Assembly (NCBI RefSeq): GCF_030272615.1
Contig: NC_081409.1
Coordinates: 240,279,832-240,337,831, forward strand
Length of the DNA: 58,000 nucleotides
From: Cryptomeria japonica
Taxonomy: Eukaryota > Streptophyta > Pinopsida > Cupressales > Cupressaceae
Direction of reading: 5' to 3'
Under the pieces are notes generated by a model. It was not told the origin of the DNA, searched no databases, and saw only the letters and a list, made by a program, of their open reading frames with translations. Below, one piece after another: positions 42,963 to 53,609 of this stretch (the stretch's first letter is position 1; each line of letters opens with the position of its first letter). The position numbers and the translations under genes are program-made.

Positions 42963-44224
42963 GACACTAAAGCTACTTGCATTTGCAGATTTTAAAGGTT
43001 TCAAAGTCTATCAAATGTATGTAAAGTTAGCATTTTTGAACGATATTCTTGAAGAAGAGGTGTATATTGAACAACCAGATGGGTTTGCATTGTCAGAAGA
43101 TAAGGATATGGTATGCAAACTACATAAGGCATTATATGGATTGAAGCAAGCACCAAGGGCATGGTTTGAAAGAATTCATGCACATCTGATAAAGATAGGA
43201 TCTCAGAGAACCAATGAGGACAACAATATTTTTTTGAAGATTGAAGGAGATAAGATGTTGATTGTAGAAGTATTTGTTGATGACATCATATTTGGAGGAA
43301 ATGATGATATGAGTTTGACTTTTGCAGATGAGATGGAGAAAGAATTTGAGATGTCTCTTATAGGTGACAAAAAATTTAATTGGATTGCAGGTCCAACAGC
43401 TGAAAGATAGAATTTGTATATGTCAGTCTAAGTATGTGAAGGAAGTGTTAAAGACCTTTGGAATGGAAGACTGTAAACCGGTTGGAACACCTATGGTTAT
43501 CAATTGCAGATTGTCAAAAGAAGATGATTCATCCTCAGTGGATGAGAAGGAATATAGGTTCATGATTGGAAAATTTCACTATGTTGTTCATAGTAGACCA
43601 GATATTGCCCATGCAGTTGGTTTGGTAGCAAGAATTCAAAAGACCCCTAAGGAGACATTTATGACAACGGTGAAGAGGATATTCAGATATCTTAGAGGGA
43701 CTATTTATTATGGATTATGGTATCCATACATAGACAATTTTTGTTTGCAAGTATTTACTGATGTTGATTGGGCATGGAATGTAGTTTATAGGAAGAGCAC
43801 AACCAGTGGTGTATTCTTTCTAGGTGGTAGACTGGTATCTTGGACCAGTACGAAACAAACTTGTATTTCTCAGTCTACAACAGAAGCAGAATATGTGGCT
43901 ACATCAATGAATTGTACACAAGCTATATGGATGAGATATGTCTTGGAAGGATTCAAGCAAGTTATGATAGAACGAATGATCATACATTGTGATAACACTA
44001 GTGCTATAAACTTATCCAAGAACCCGATACTTCATTCAAGGAATAAACATATTGAGTTGAAGTATCACTTTTTGAGAGAAAGAGTGTAGGAAAAGAAAGT
44101 GAGATTGGAGCATGTGTCAAGTAAAGAGAAGTTGGAAGATATATTCACTAAGCCATTACCTAAGGCTAAATTTGAATATCTCAGAGGTAAGTTAGGGGTT
44201 ATACCCCTACCCAAGGTCAACTAA
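42963..44224 (+). pseudogene. Copia reverse transcriptase (C-terminal part) and RNase H of B
   Basis: Continues B after insertion I: FADFKGFKVYQMYVKLAFLN (usual DVKSAFLNG; the first catalytic Asp is Tyr), EVYIEQPDGF, LHKALYGLKQAPRAWFERI, FVDDIIFGG (catalytic Asp pair present, near 43272). A frameshift near 43375 is followed by LKTFGMEDCKPVGTPM, then RNase H: FTDVDWAWNVVYRKSTTSGV, STTEAEYVATSM, HCDNTSAINLSKNP, the IELKYHFLRERV end, and the IFTKPLPKAKFEYLRGKLGV tail. Stops at 44087 and 44222. Confidence 0.88.
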
Positions 44225-44516
44225 GAAGGTGTGGAAGCATCAATCCAGTGAGCTCATTGAATATCTTTCATTGCGGATTGATGAGAATTGGGCTACTCCT
44301 TAGAGGGAGAAGCTGAGATGATGACAAAAGATTCCTTTGAACCTTTGGCATTTTTGTCAAAGGGGGAGAAGAGATATGATAGGAGGAGAAGTACAATAAA
44401 GAGCAAAGGAGAAGAACTTATGGCCGGACAATGATGTACAATAGACATAACATGTTTCATGATGAGGTTTCAGTGTTGCAGTTTTTGGTGTTGCCATCAA
44501 TGCCAAAGGGGGAAAT
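44225..44516 (+). promoter_or_regulatory. 3' untranslated region of B with two PPTs
   Basis: GTCAAAGGGGGAGAAGAG near 44356-44373 and CCAAAGGGGGAAAT at 44503-44516 directly before the 3' LTR. The duplicated PPT is a Sirevirus-like trait shared with A1, A2 and E. Confidence 0.7.
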
Positions 44517-45877
44517 TGTTGGCATGTTGGCATAATCGATGGAGATGATGGTGTACCAGTAAAGGACTGTTGGTGATGATATAATTATGATATGATGCTT
44601 GATGATCAGTTATTTGTGTTATCATTGATGGAAACCATATTTGTCTATGTTTATTTATGCTTGGTATGTCATCTAAGTCTACTGGTTAAGTCTAAGTGGT
44701 AATGGATTGAATTGAATTGAGTTGGAAAGCAAAATTACCAAGTGACAGTGAATTGGTAAGAAGGAACAAAGAAGGAGATGACTGCGGTAGTGAAATGTGT
44801 TGAGTCAGGCGTTGCGGTTTGGAATGTATGCTTATGACATTATAGTGAGTCTATGACATGAACTGCATCATGTTTGGAGAACCATAAGCCATGTTTATAA
44901 TTGACTGTTGTATAATCAGCTAGGGTTTGAAAACTGATAACAAGATCTTTGATTGGTGATGATTTATGGTTTGGCAGTGATTCTTTTCATGTTCATAAGT
45001 TGATGATGACGTGTTAGAATCTATGTGAAGAGATGAGATGTTGTTTTGGCATGTACAAGGATCAAATTTCTTGGGAAGAAGAGAAGTACTTAACAGGATG
45101 TGTTAAGGGTTTGACAGCTTATCAGATCAATTTGCAGTGATGAGTTATGATCATTCAATGGTTGTAATTGTCTTGTAATTTGTTGTAATGATCTGATATG
45201 ATCTATGATGTAGATTCATTGAAGGTTAGGGTTTGGTAACTGACCTAAGTGTAAAATGTATTTAGGTTGAGTTTGAGAAGTTTAAGTGTGTCGGTGATCA
45301 TAGAAATGTGTGTGCTGAACTAGATTGAGATGTTTGCATGAGAGAAGCATATTGGAGCTGACAAGGATCTATTATAGAAAGCTATGAAGTGTTGAGTCCA
45401 GATCATTTATCTGTTGTTTCCTAATAGTTGCAACAACATTAAAATCCCTTAACCAGGCAAGTCCTAACAGGCCTGATCTTGTAAATCCCTTCACTGGGGG
45501 AATTGTTGTAAAGCTCCTAACCGAGCTAGGCTTCTAACAGGGCACATTCTGAAAGAGTGCATATTTTGTGGGTACCAATTCCCACTGTGGTTTTTCCCAT
45601 TTGGATTTCCACGTGAAAAATCCTTATGTTCATGTTGTGGATAGATTGTTAAGTTGTTCATTTGATGTCTTTAATATATTTTCTTAATGATGAACACTTA
45701 AGTTTCTACCAGTAATGTTTTGGTAAATCTGATTTGGAGATTGTTTGATTAGCTATCGGTACTGGTTATGAACTATTTTTGGTGAAGTGTTTTCAGATTG
45801 ATGAAAGTTTGCAGTTTATTGTTTATCACTAATTCACCCCCCATCCTCTCAGTGTTAACTAGATCCTCACATTAACA
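44517..45877 (+). repeat. 3' LTR of B
   Basis: 1361 bp, TGTTGGCATG...CATTAACA, then TSD GGGTG. Shorter than the 5' LTR by 107 bp in the hairpin-array region. It has AGCTC/GAGCT with loop CTAACC (45512-45527) and GTGG...CCAC (45587-45612). Confidence 0.88.
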
Positions 45878-46740
45878 GGGTGATTGACAGTGGGTGTTCA
45901 CATCATATGACTGGTGATAAAATCAAATTTGTAAGCATGGAAAGATATGATGGTGGAATAGTCAGATTTGGAGAAGACAAAGGTTGTGTGATTTGTGGGA
46001 GAGGTTATATTTCTTTTGATGGTAAGCATAACACTGATGATGTCTTGTATGTTGAAGGTTTGAAGCATAATCTTTTAAGTGTTGGATAGATGGTTGATAA
46101 AGGTTATGATCTACAATTCAAGGATGGTAAATGCAAGATCTTGAATGCCTCAAGTATAGAGATTGCATCTGGGACTAAGACTGAAGGTAACATTTTTCAT
46201 TTGAATGCTGGTGAGAAAATTGTTTGATTGGTTATATTGATGAGAGTTGGTTATGGCATAGTAAAATGTGTCATGTAAATTTTGATTCAATGATTAAGAT
46301 ATGTTCTACACGTTGTTAGAGATTTGCCTAAGATTGTCAAGCCTACTAATCCGATATGTAAGGAATGCCAGTTGGGTAAGCAAACAAGAATTTCTTTCAA
46401 GAGCAAACAATATACATTTGATGGGTTGCTAGATCTTGTGCATACTGACCTATGTGGACCTACAAATGTTAGAAGTGTGCAAGGTGATAGATATTTTATG
46501 CTGCTAATTGATGATTATTCTAGGATGATGTGGGTTGTCTTTTTGAAGGAGAAATCAAAAGCATTTGATAAATTCAAGATATTTGAAGCTAAGGTTGAGA
46601 CTGAATCTAGATTAAAGGTGAAGTGTCTAAGATTTGATAGAGGTGGATAATTTTGTTCTAGTGAGTTCAACTCATTATGTGAGATGCATGGAATTAGAAG
46701 ACAGGTATCTGCTCCTAGAACCCCTTAGCAAAATGGAGTT
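45878..46740 (+). pseudogene. Copia protease and integrase (5' part) of G
   Basis: G coding resumes: VIDSGCSHHMTGDKIKF (protease DSG), LYVEGLKHNLLSVG, stop at 46087, a decayed pre-integrase region with frameshifts, then CKECQLGKQTRISFKSK and LVHTDLCGPTNVRSVQGDRY with the first catalytic Asp kept, and CLRFDRGG with the second Asp. It breaks at QNGV (46740), where solo LTR H is inserted, and continues at 49977 (VERKNKTILDVARTMLIEGN). Confidence 0.87.
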
Positions 46741-47109
46741 TGTTGGCATTGAAGTTGTCATTGATGTGAACATGTGTGTGTGCATGACTGAGTTAATGGA
46801 GTAGCAGAGAGACATGCAGGATACCCACTAGATAAAGATGTAGCAGGCATGCAGAGTTTATTGATGTCATCAGTTAAGTAGTTGAATTGGCTATAGTGAT
46901 GCAGGATGATGAGGGTTCAAAGAAAGATCAGATAGGTTGCAGATGAAGTAGAAGAGATCACACAATGCCATATGATGTGTCTATGAAGTTCCTGTTTGGA
47001 TGTCTTGAAGCTGGAGTTGTGAAAACAACAAATCCTGTATATTGGCAAGACCCCACTATATTATATCGATCACATTATGGTATGATAAATAAACATTAGA
47101 AATGACCAG

Positions 47110-48060
47110 ATCAGGATAGCTATATTGATCAAAGTGTTGTGTTGTTGCAGTGATCATATCGTGATAACTTATACCAATAGTTGTTGTGTAAGTAATATCT
47201 TCTTAGATGGTAGTACTAGAATAGCTAGGCCAATACTAAGTCGTGTGGAGGAATTTGCTATCAACATAAGTCATGTTGATGCCAGGTAGTATGCAATCTA
47301 TATTGTGTTTGTGTCAAAATGGGATAGCAATGTCAAGCCACTTATCGGGTTAGCTAACAAAGGCGACATAATGATTTTGTGTTATGTCAATAGATTAAAC
47401 TACTTTGACATCGTTGTGTCGGAATAGTCATGCCAACCAGGAGACTGAGGATACCTATCATAGTTACTATTGAAGGTGGAATAGCGAATTTCTACTGTGT
47501 TGATAGACCAAGCTATGTCGATAGAGGTGTATGAAGATAAGTCGCATTGGTAAGTTCATCAGAATAACATATGTCGATATGGAAGAGGTCATTGGAGTTT
47601 GGTGTCGGAGTATCTATGCTGATGCAGGTTCAAGTTGAGTCATCAGAATAAGGTTGTTTTGACGGGTTAGTATCTAAATGTTAATCCGATAATGTTAACT
47701 ATTTCGATGGGTGTGTGCTTTTGGATAACTATGTTGATAAAGGGTAAACTGATTTTGTTTCATCGGAATGACTTGTTCGGTCATTCTGACCAGTTTTCCT
47801 ATGCCAATAGTAATTGTCATCCTGGTAAGTGTTGTTTTGGCATGAAGTTTTTCAATTTGGAGTAGCCTATGCCGATGAAGTTTGCCATTGTGGAGTTATG
47901 AGTTCGGAATACTTATGCCAATATTGAGAAGGTAACAATATGTCTTCAGTATAACTTTATTTGTCAATTTAGCATGTTCTGCCTATGTTGATAGTGATGA
48001 CTATTCTGGTATGTGGTCATTTGGTTTGGAGGCTTTTCGTTTGGGATAGCCAATGGTGAT
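47110..48060 (+). repeat. Degenerate ~20-base motif array in H
   Basis: A motif like TCGGAATA(G/A)C(T)TATGCCGATA recurs about every 40-60 bases. Examples: 47114-47131, 47162-47180, 47419-47438, 47509-47525, 47556-47582, 47604-47624, 47722-47739, 47856-47877, 47903-47922, 47977-47994. Copies differ at several positions. The consensus is partly self-complementary (ATCGG...CCGAT). Confidence 0.55.
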
Positions 48061-49183
48061 ATGTGAAATCAAAGAAGGATGTATATCAGGATATGTTTTC
48101 CCAATGAAATAGAGAAAGCTAGAGACCAACGACATCATAAGGTCATCAGAATATTGTGAAGGCAGAGTAGAGGCAAGTAGTCATCCGGATAGTTAAAACT
48201 ATTCTGATAGCAAGTGAGCAATGCGACTTCTAGATTACTATGGCGATGAACATGAGGAAAGAAGAATTCAATTGACAGAGTACATCAACATAGGTGTTTA
48301 TACTCAACCCAATGTGTTTGCAGAGCATGCCACCATGCAGCTCGATAGCCCACATAAGCTTTGACAATGTCTGACCTGACGACATGGCCTGTACGGAGTG
48401 AATTAGAGGACAACTGTTGAAAAGATGAAAGAGTATTTTTACCGATAGAATTGAAGCTTGTGATAGACTCTACGGCCATATCTGCAAGATGATAGACTCA
48501 GAGGTCCATGAGGATGCTGATTATGATTGACATAGTGATTTGGACAAAGAACATGAAGACATGTGGCTTCCAAGGGTCACAGAACAAATCTGATTTGCAC
48601 AAGTCGATGATGGTGGACTTCAATATGGTAGTTGCTTGATCCAATCAATGCAGAGGTCAAAAAAGGATGAAGAATGGATTAATGGAGGATCAACAATAGT
48701 TGGTTGATGGGATCAAGAATATAAACATGCAAGAGATCAAATCTTATGGACAAGCGATGAGATCGGATAGGTAGGTGAAGCAACTAATCTTGCAGGGTTG
48801 TATGGACAGGTAGCTGAGCAGACAGAGAATGAAATCTTGCAGATACACAAATGACCATGCAGAGAAAGGATAGATATGAGGCAGTTGAGTTGGTAGAGCT
48901 ATGAGGACAAGTAGCAGGGCGGGCAGAGTAGAACATAGAGATGATGCAACACGTGCAACGGCTACGATGACGATCATGATCAAGTCCTTCCAATTGAATC
49001 TTGTAGATCGAGGCCTCAGGTTCAAATCTGATGAAGAATATGGCTTGGCATGACTGGGAATTTGAGTGACTTGCTAGAAAGAGGTAAATTGACTAAGTAA
49101 ACAACTTGTAAGCAACATTGGAATTTGTATAGATTGTAGGGCAGTGAATGTGATCTAATTGGCGTAGTTGGCTCCCAGTGAGT

Positions 49184-49187
<4 letters not shown>

Positions 49188-49239
<52 letters not shown>
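49188..49239 (+). repeat. (AG)n microsatellite
   Basis: About 26 AG units, uninterrupted, preceded by GAGTGAGTGAG. On the other strand it makes long Ser/Leu-repeat reading frames that are not genes. Confidence 0.95.
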
Positions 49240-49244
<5 letters not shown>

Positions 49245-49976
49245 AAGAAATAAGAAGGAGAGAATAGAGAATGTGTGGATGTTTGTGTGTGTAGTGTTGT
49301 TGATTTAGAGGAGGTAGGTTTCCGCCAAGAACAAAAGTTGCAGAAACAGAACAAAGAGGGCAACAAGCAGAAACAAAGAAAGGCAAAGAACACAAAGTTG
49401 TTTGTCGAGAAGAAAACAAAGAGCAAAGTGCAGAGAACCAGAGTTGAGATACACATAAAATTGAGAGCAGAGATTGAAGCCTAAGATCAGAGAGCATAAA
49501 CAAGTGAGTTCAATCTCAAGAGAAGCATACTTGTGAGTTACAAAACCTCATTTGCAACAAGGTGTTTAAAGTGTATTAAACATATGTTTATTGTAATCTC
49601 TGAGTGGGTGTTCAGAGCTAGGGGTTGGTGCTCCTTGGTTTTGTACCCTAAACCTAGAGGTTGGTGCCCACAAACTTCAGGGGTTGGTGCTCCTTTGGGT
49701 TGGTTCCCATAAAATTTGTCACTGGTGTTTTTATTATGAGGTCGGATTGGAGCAGTAGCCTTCAACAACATTTCTCATAGAGGTTTTTCCCCACTGTGGG
49801 TTTTCCTCATATATTCATATGTTATGGTATGCCTCTTATGTGTGTGTTAATCTATTTAATATCTCTGCTCATAGTCTTGGATTGAAGTTATTAATACTTA
49901 GATATTTTAGAAGGTAAATTTTTTTATTGATCACCACTGATTCACCCCCCTCTCAGTGGTCCATTGTGTTCCAACA

Positions 49977-50525
49977 AAGTTGTTGAGAGGAAGAACAAAA
50001 CTATTTTGGATGTTGCAAGGACTATGCTGATTGAAGGAAATGTTCTGAAGATTTACTGGAGAGAAGCCATTAGCACTATTGTTTATACATTCAACAGAGT
50101 TCACATCAAATGAGATATCAGTAAGACCCCTTATGAGCTTTGGTTTGGGCATGTTCCTACTGTGAGATATTTCAGAGTATTTGGTAGCAAATGTTATATA
50201 AAAAGATATGAGGATATAGGTACGTTTGATGCTAGAAGTGATGAAGGTATTTTCTTGGGATATTCAACAAAGAGCGAGGCCTACCAATGTTATAACAAGA
50301 GACTGGGAAAGATAGTTGAAAGTACAAATGTGAAGGTGGATGAGAACCTTGGGAAGGATATTAGAGCATACAGTTATGATGATGGTCAACATGTTATTTT
50401 GACTCCTATTCAGCCTAAAGAACCTAAGAAGAATGATCAAGTAGAGATTGTGAATCCGGATGTTGATAGTGAAGGAGTGCAGAAACTTGAAAATCAGAAC
50501 AGACAGAAGACTCTAAGGTATGTAA
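49977..50525 (+). pseudogene. Copia integrase C-terminal part of G
   Basis: VERKNKTILDVARTMLIEGN contains the catalytic Glu; then YWREAISTIVYTFNRV, a TGA at about 50111, YELWFGHVPTVRYFRVFGSK, ARSDEGIFLGYSTKSEAYQC and a charged linker. Cut at TGTAA (50521-50525) by A2; reverse transcriptase of G should follow beyond the window. Confidence 0.87.
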
Positions 50526-51669
50526 TGTCACTACTTATCAAATTGCCATTAGTTTCATATCCAAAGTCATACTATATTCTAGTCGGTTAGTATTACAGAA
50601 TCATGTAGTCGGTACACACAGAGAAGTCGGTATGAATAGTCTAGTTGGTTACAGAAGAAAGCAGTCACAGAATGCAGTATTCACCGAGCTGTTTATCGAG
50701 TAAAGTTTCATGGCTACTGAGTGGTAAAGTTAACTCACCGAGTGAAACGTTTTACCAGATACATTGAACCTGGACATGCACATGAAAATGTGTTACAAGA
50801 TCAAGGCACATCTAACCGTTTTTGCATTGAAAATTGCATTAGGCGATTGTGTATGATTACAAGGTCAATCTAATGAGATATTTTGTTTAGTCATTCATTC
50901 AAAGAATCTTTTTGTAAGATTGAAGCAATGAATTAAATCACCACTGTAAGAGATCTATTTATACAACATGATTCTAGGGTTAGAAAAAGGGAATGTGTGT
51001 GTGTATGCATGAAGGAAGACTGTTACAGAGACACAAAGAAGTCACCGAGAAGGTTATCAGTGAACAGTCAAAGAACAAAGTAAATAGAAGGGTTTACCGA
51101 TTTCATTATGGGTTACCGAGGTATGCTACAAGCTAGGTAATCTTATTCAGAGCACATAGAATCTGCTTTAGCATTTCAGATGTAAAGTTGTAGATATTTG
51201 TAATGATTTTATTGTAAAATTTAAAGTTGTAAGAGAAACCTTTAATAGGGTAAAAGACTCTAACCAAGTCTATAAATTGTAAATCCTTTAACTAGGTGCA
51301 ACATTTATATAGTGTTGTAAAATCCTTTAGTAAGGTAGATCTAACTGATCTTGATACTCCTAACAGGGTAAGCTATCAAAAATAGCTAAATGTATCTCTA
51401 ACCGAGCATTCTTTATTATTGCAATAGTGAAGTTGTGGGTGCCATCCCCACCGCAGTTTTTCTCTCTAACCAAGAGTTTCTGCGTGACCAAAATATATGT
51501 GTTATGGAGTGAATCATGTATGATTGTTATTTGTTGATTTTAGTTTTATTTTATGTTACTGCACTATTTTGTTTATGCATAACAGTAAGGTTATTATCAA
51601 AGAAAAGTTTTGGAGTACTGATTCACCCCTCCCCTCTTAGTACATCAGCTTTCCATATTGGGCCTAACA
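50526..51669 (+). repeat. 5' LTR of A2
   Basis: 1144 bp, TGTCACTACT...GGGCCTAACA (C where the others have T at base 4). TATA-like box at 50955. Leader hairpins include GACT/AGTC (51256-51270), GATC/GATC with loop TAACT (51338-51350), GCTAT/ATAGC (51372-51386), CTC/GAG with TAACC (51396-51406) and CGCAG...CTGCG (51452-51484). Confidence 0.9.
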
Positions 51670-51685
51670 ATTGGTATCAGAGCTT
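51670..51685 (+). promoter_or_regulatory. PBS of A2
   Basis: ATTGGTATCAGAGCTT abuts the 5' LTR. Confidence 0.92.
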
Positions 51686-51731
51686 GAATCTTGGAAAAGG
51701 GTTTAACTACCTAAAGAGAAAGATCTTAGCA

Positions 51732-53084
51732 ATGGAAGGCTACAAACAATCTCAGAGGATTGTGCATCTTCAAGAAGAGCTGGATAATGCAAATCAAGTG
51801 ATTGCAGACATGCAAAGGCAAATGCAAAAATCTCTGAAAGTAAGGAGAAGATTATCTGATGACTTGTAGGATTCTCAAGAGCTAGTGGAACAAATCTAGA
51901 CATCATCTGAGAACAGTATATCTGAAGAGACTGAAGAAATGATTGGAATGTTGAAAGAAAAGAACAAAGCATTGTCTGATCAACTAAAAGCAATGAAAAG
52001 AGAACATGAACATTTCAGTACACAGATGACTGAAAATCTAGATGCATTAAGGATAGCTAAGGATAAAGCAAGAGATTTACAAAGAGAGAAACAACAACTT
52101 GAAGCTCTAGTATCTGATAAGGATGATGAAATCATAAGGTTAATTGGTATTCAACAAAATATGATAGATCAACTAGGTTATGCACATCATGAAGCAATTC
52201 TAAAGAATGATGAAAATCAATCATTGAAACTTGAAGTATCAAGGTTGACTGGTGAACTTGAAACTGAGAAGAAATCCAAAGAATCATTGGAGAAAAGTTA
52301 TGAAGCATCAAAGATGTTGGATGAGCAACTGAATACAAGAAGACTCTACAAAGATGGAGGACTCGATTACAAAGGAAAAGAATCAACCAAGAAAGGAATT
52401 CATACCATTGAGAGAGGAGAATCATCAAAACAAGTTGGAAAAAGGAATAACATCAAAAGGAAGAAGCCTATTTGCTACTACTGTGGAAATCAAGGTCATA
52501 CTACCAACATATGTCAGATCAGAAAAGGTAAGCAATTAAATATCTCTAAGTCCAATGGATATTGTTCCAATTGCAATAAATATGGTCACACACCTAATCA
52601 ATGTAGGAAAAAGTTTGTTAACAACTATCAGAAGGCAAAATTCAAAGGGTTTTGTAAAAACTGCAATAGATATGGACATAGTACCAAGAAGTGTTGGTTT
52701 AAGAAAAAGAACTACATGAAGTATCCACATCGAGCAAACACTGGAGGTTACCGAACTCACACTGATCCTTACCGACAATATGCAGTAGTACCATGGGATT
52801 ACAATACAAGGATATGGTGCGAATGTTGTGGAAGATATGGACATATAATTGCCAATTGTTTTATAAGATTTGAAATGAACAACTAGAGATCATGGAGAAA
52901 TCCTAGTATGGCATGTTTTCATTGTCACAAAGCTGGACATTTAGCTGGAGATTGCAAAGATCAACCGAGAAGAGACACTGAAGAGATAAAAGAAAAATTC
53001 AAGATGATTTGGAAAAAGAAAGAAATTATGTCTGATGAAGAAAGCACCTTACCTACCAAGTTAGGTGCACCTATTTCAAATTAG
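51732..53084 (+). pseudogene. ORF1 of A2: coiled-coil and five-zinc-knuckle Gag-like protein
   Basis: Exactly the same length as A1 ORF1 (1353 bases, 450 codons plus stop) and start (MEGYKQS). All five knuckles are intact here: CYYCGNQGHTTNIC, CSNCNKYGHTPNQC, CKNCNRYGHSTKKC, CECCGRYGHIIANC and CFHCHKAGHLAGDC, so five is the ancestral number. Stops at 51867, 51897 and 52883. A1 has CAG or CAA at the first and third sites, so these two are C-to-T changes. The coiled coil covers about residues 1-225. Confidence 0.83.
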
Positions 53085-53609
53085 TCAAGGAAAGGTATGA
53101 AGGGACTGCATTCTTTAAAAGTTAAATCATAGCAGTTCCTATTATATTATGTACAAAATTCAAAATCTGCGTAGTTAAGATGCAATTAGTCAGTTTATAT
53201 ACTATACAGGAAACCTATCAAGTTGGTGTATACAGGAAACCTGTCAAGTCGGTTAATAAAGAAAAGCTAGGTACTTGGTGAAAACAAAAAAAAAGAGTAA
53301 ATTAGTAAAAGGTGAACCGAGTGCATTTAATATCTTGACCTAACTTGCACGGAGCCCGATAAGGTATTTTTGAGTACTTAAAAGTGTTTTCGCAGCCATT
53401 TTCATTCACCCAAGTTTTCAAGAAGCGGAGCAGAGCGAATCAAAGCGATCAAACTTCATTCAGAGTGAATTTCGAGGTATTTACATCAATCTATTCACAT
53501 TGTTAAGCTGGTTTCCAATCTAGTCAAATTGCTATTGTCTACCGAGTGTGAAGCGTCAGTCGTTTGTAAACCCTAAGGATAACTTGTCAAATCTTACCCG
53601 AAATCTACC
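53085..53609 (+). other. Inter-ORF spacer of A2
   Basis: 525 bases without an ORF. Conserved with A1 in patches: the CCCGATAAGGTATTTT box near 53353, TACTTAAAAG near 53374, and the last 100 bases before ORF2. Confidence 0.4.

Larger units (their letters stand above)
20238..45877 (+). mobile_element. Element B: Ty1/copia retrotransposon, split by nested insertions
   Basis: 5' LTR 20238-21705, 3' LTR 44517-45877, TSD GGGTG on both sides (20233-20237, 45878-45882). PBS, gag, protease, integrase and the N-terminal reverse transcriptase run to 24623. The rest of reverse transcriptase and RNase H resume at 42963. The 18.3 kb between is insertion I with C, D and E inside. Element size without the insertion is about 7.3 kb. 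Two PPTs precede the 3' LTR, a Sirevirus-like trait. Stops, frameshifts and a changed integrase residue make it inactive. Confidence 0.88.
46741..49976 (+). repeat. Solo LTR H, 3.2 kb, in integrase of G
   Basis: Starts TGTTGGCATT and ends GTGTTCCAACA, 3236 bp, between GAGTT (46736-46740) and AAGTT (49977-49981), a TSD with one change. Host integrase reading joins across it. The end TTCACCCCCC...CCAACA is of the copia LTR type, and the GAGG...CCTC hairpin with inner CCC/GGG lies at 49780-49808. No coding region and no internal LTR repeat, so it is read as one very long solo LTR. A degenerate 20-base motif array (47110-48060) and a GA run lie inside. Confidence 0.7.

Noticed and set aside
49022-49503. 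Long minus-strand ORFs rich in Ser/Leu (144 and 136 codons)
   Set aside because: They are the translation of the (AG)n microsatellite and its flanks inside solo LTR H.
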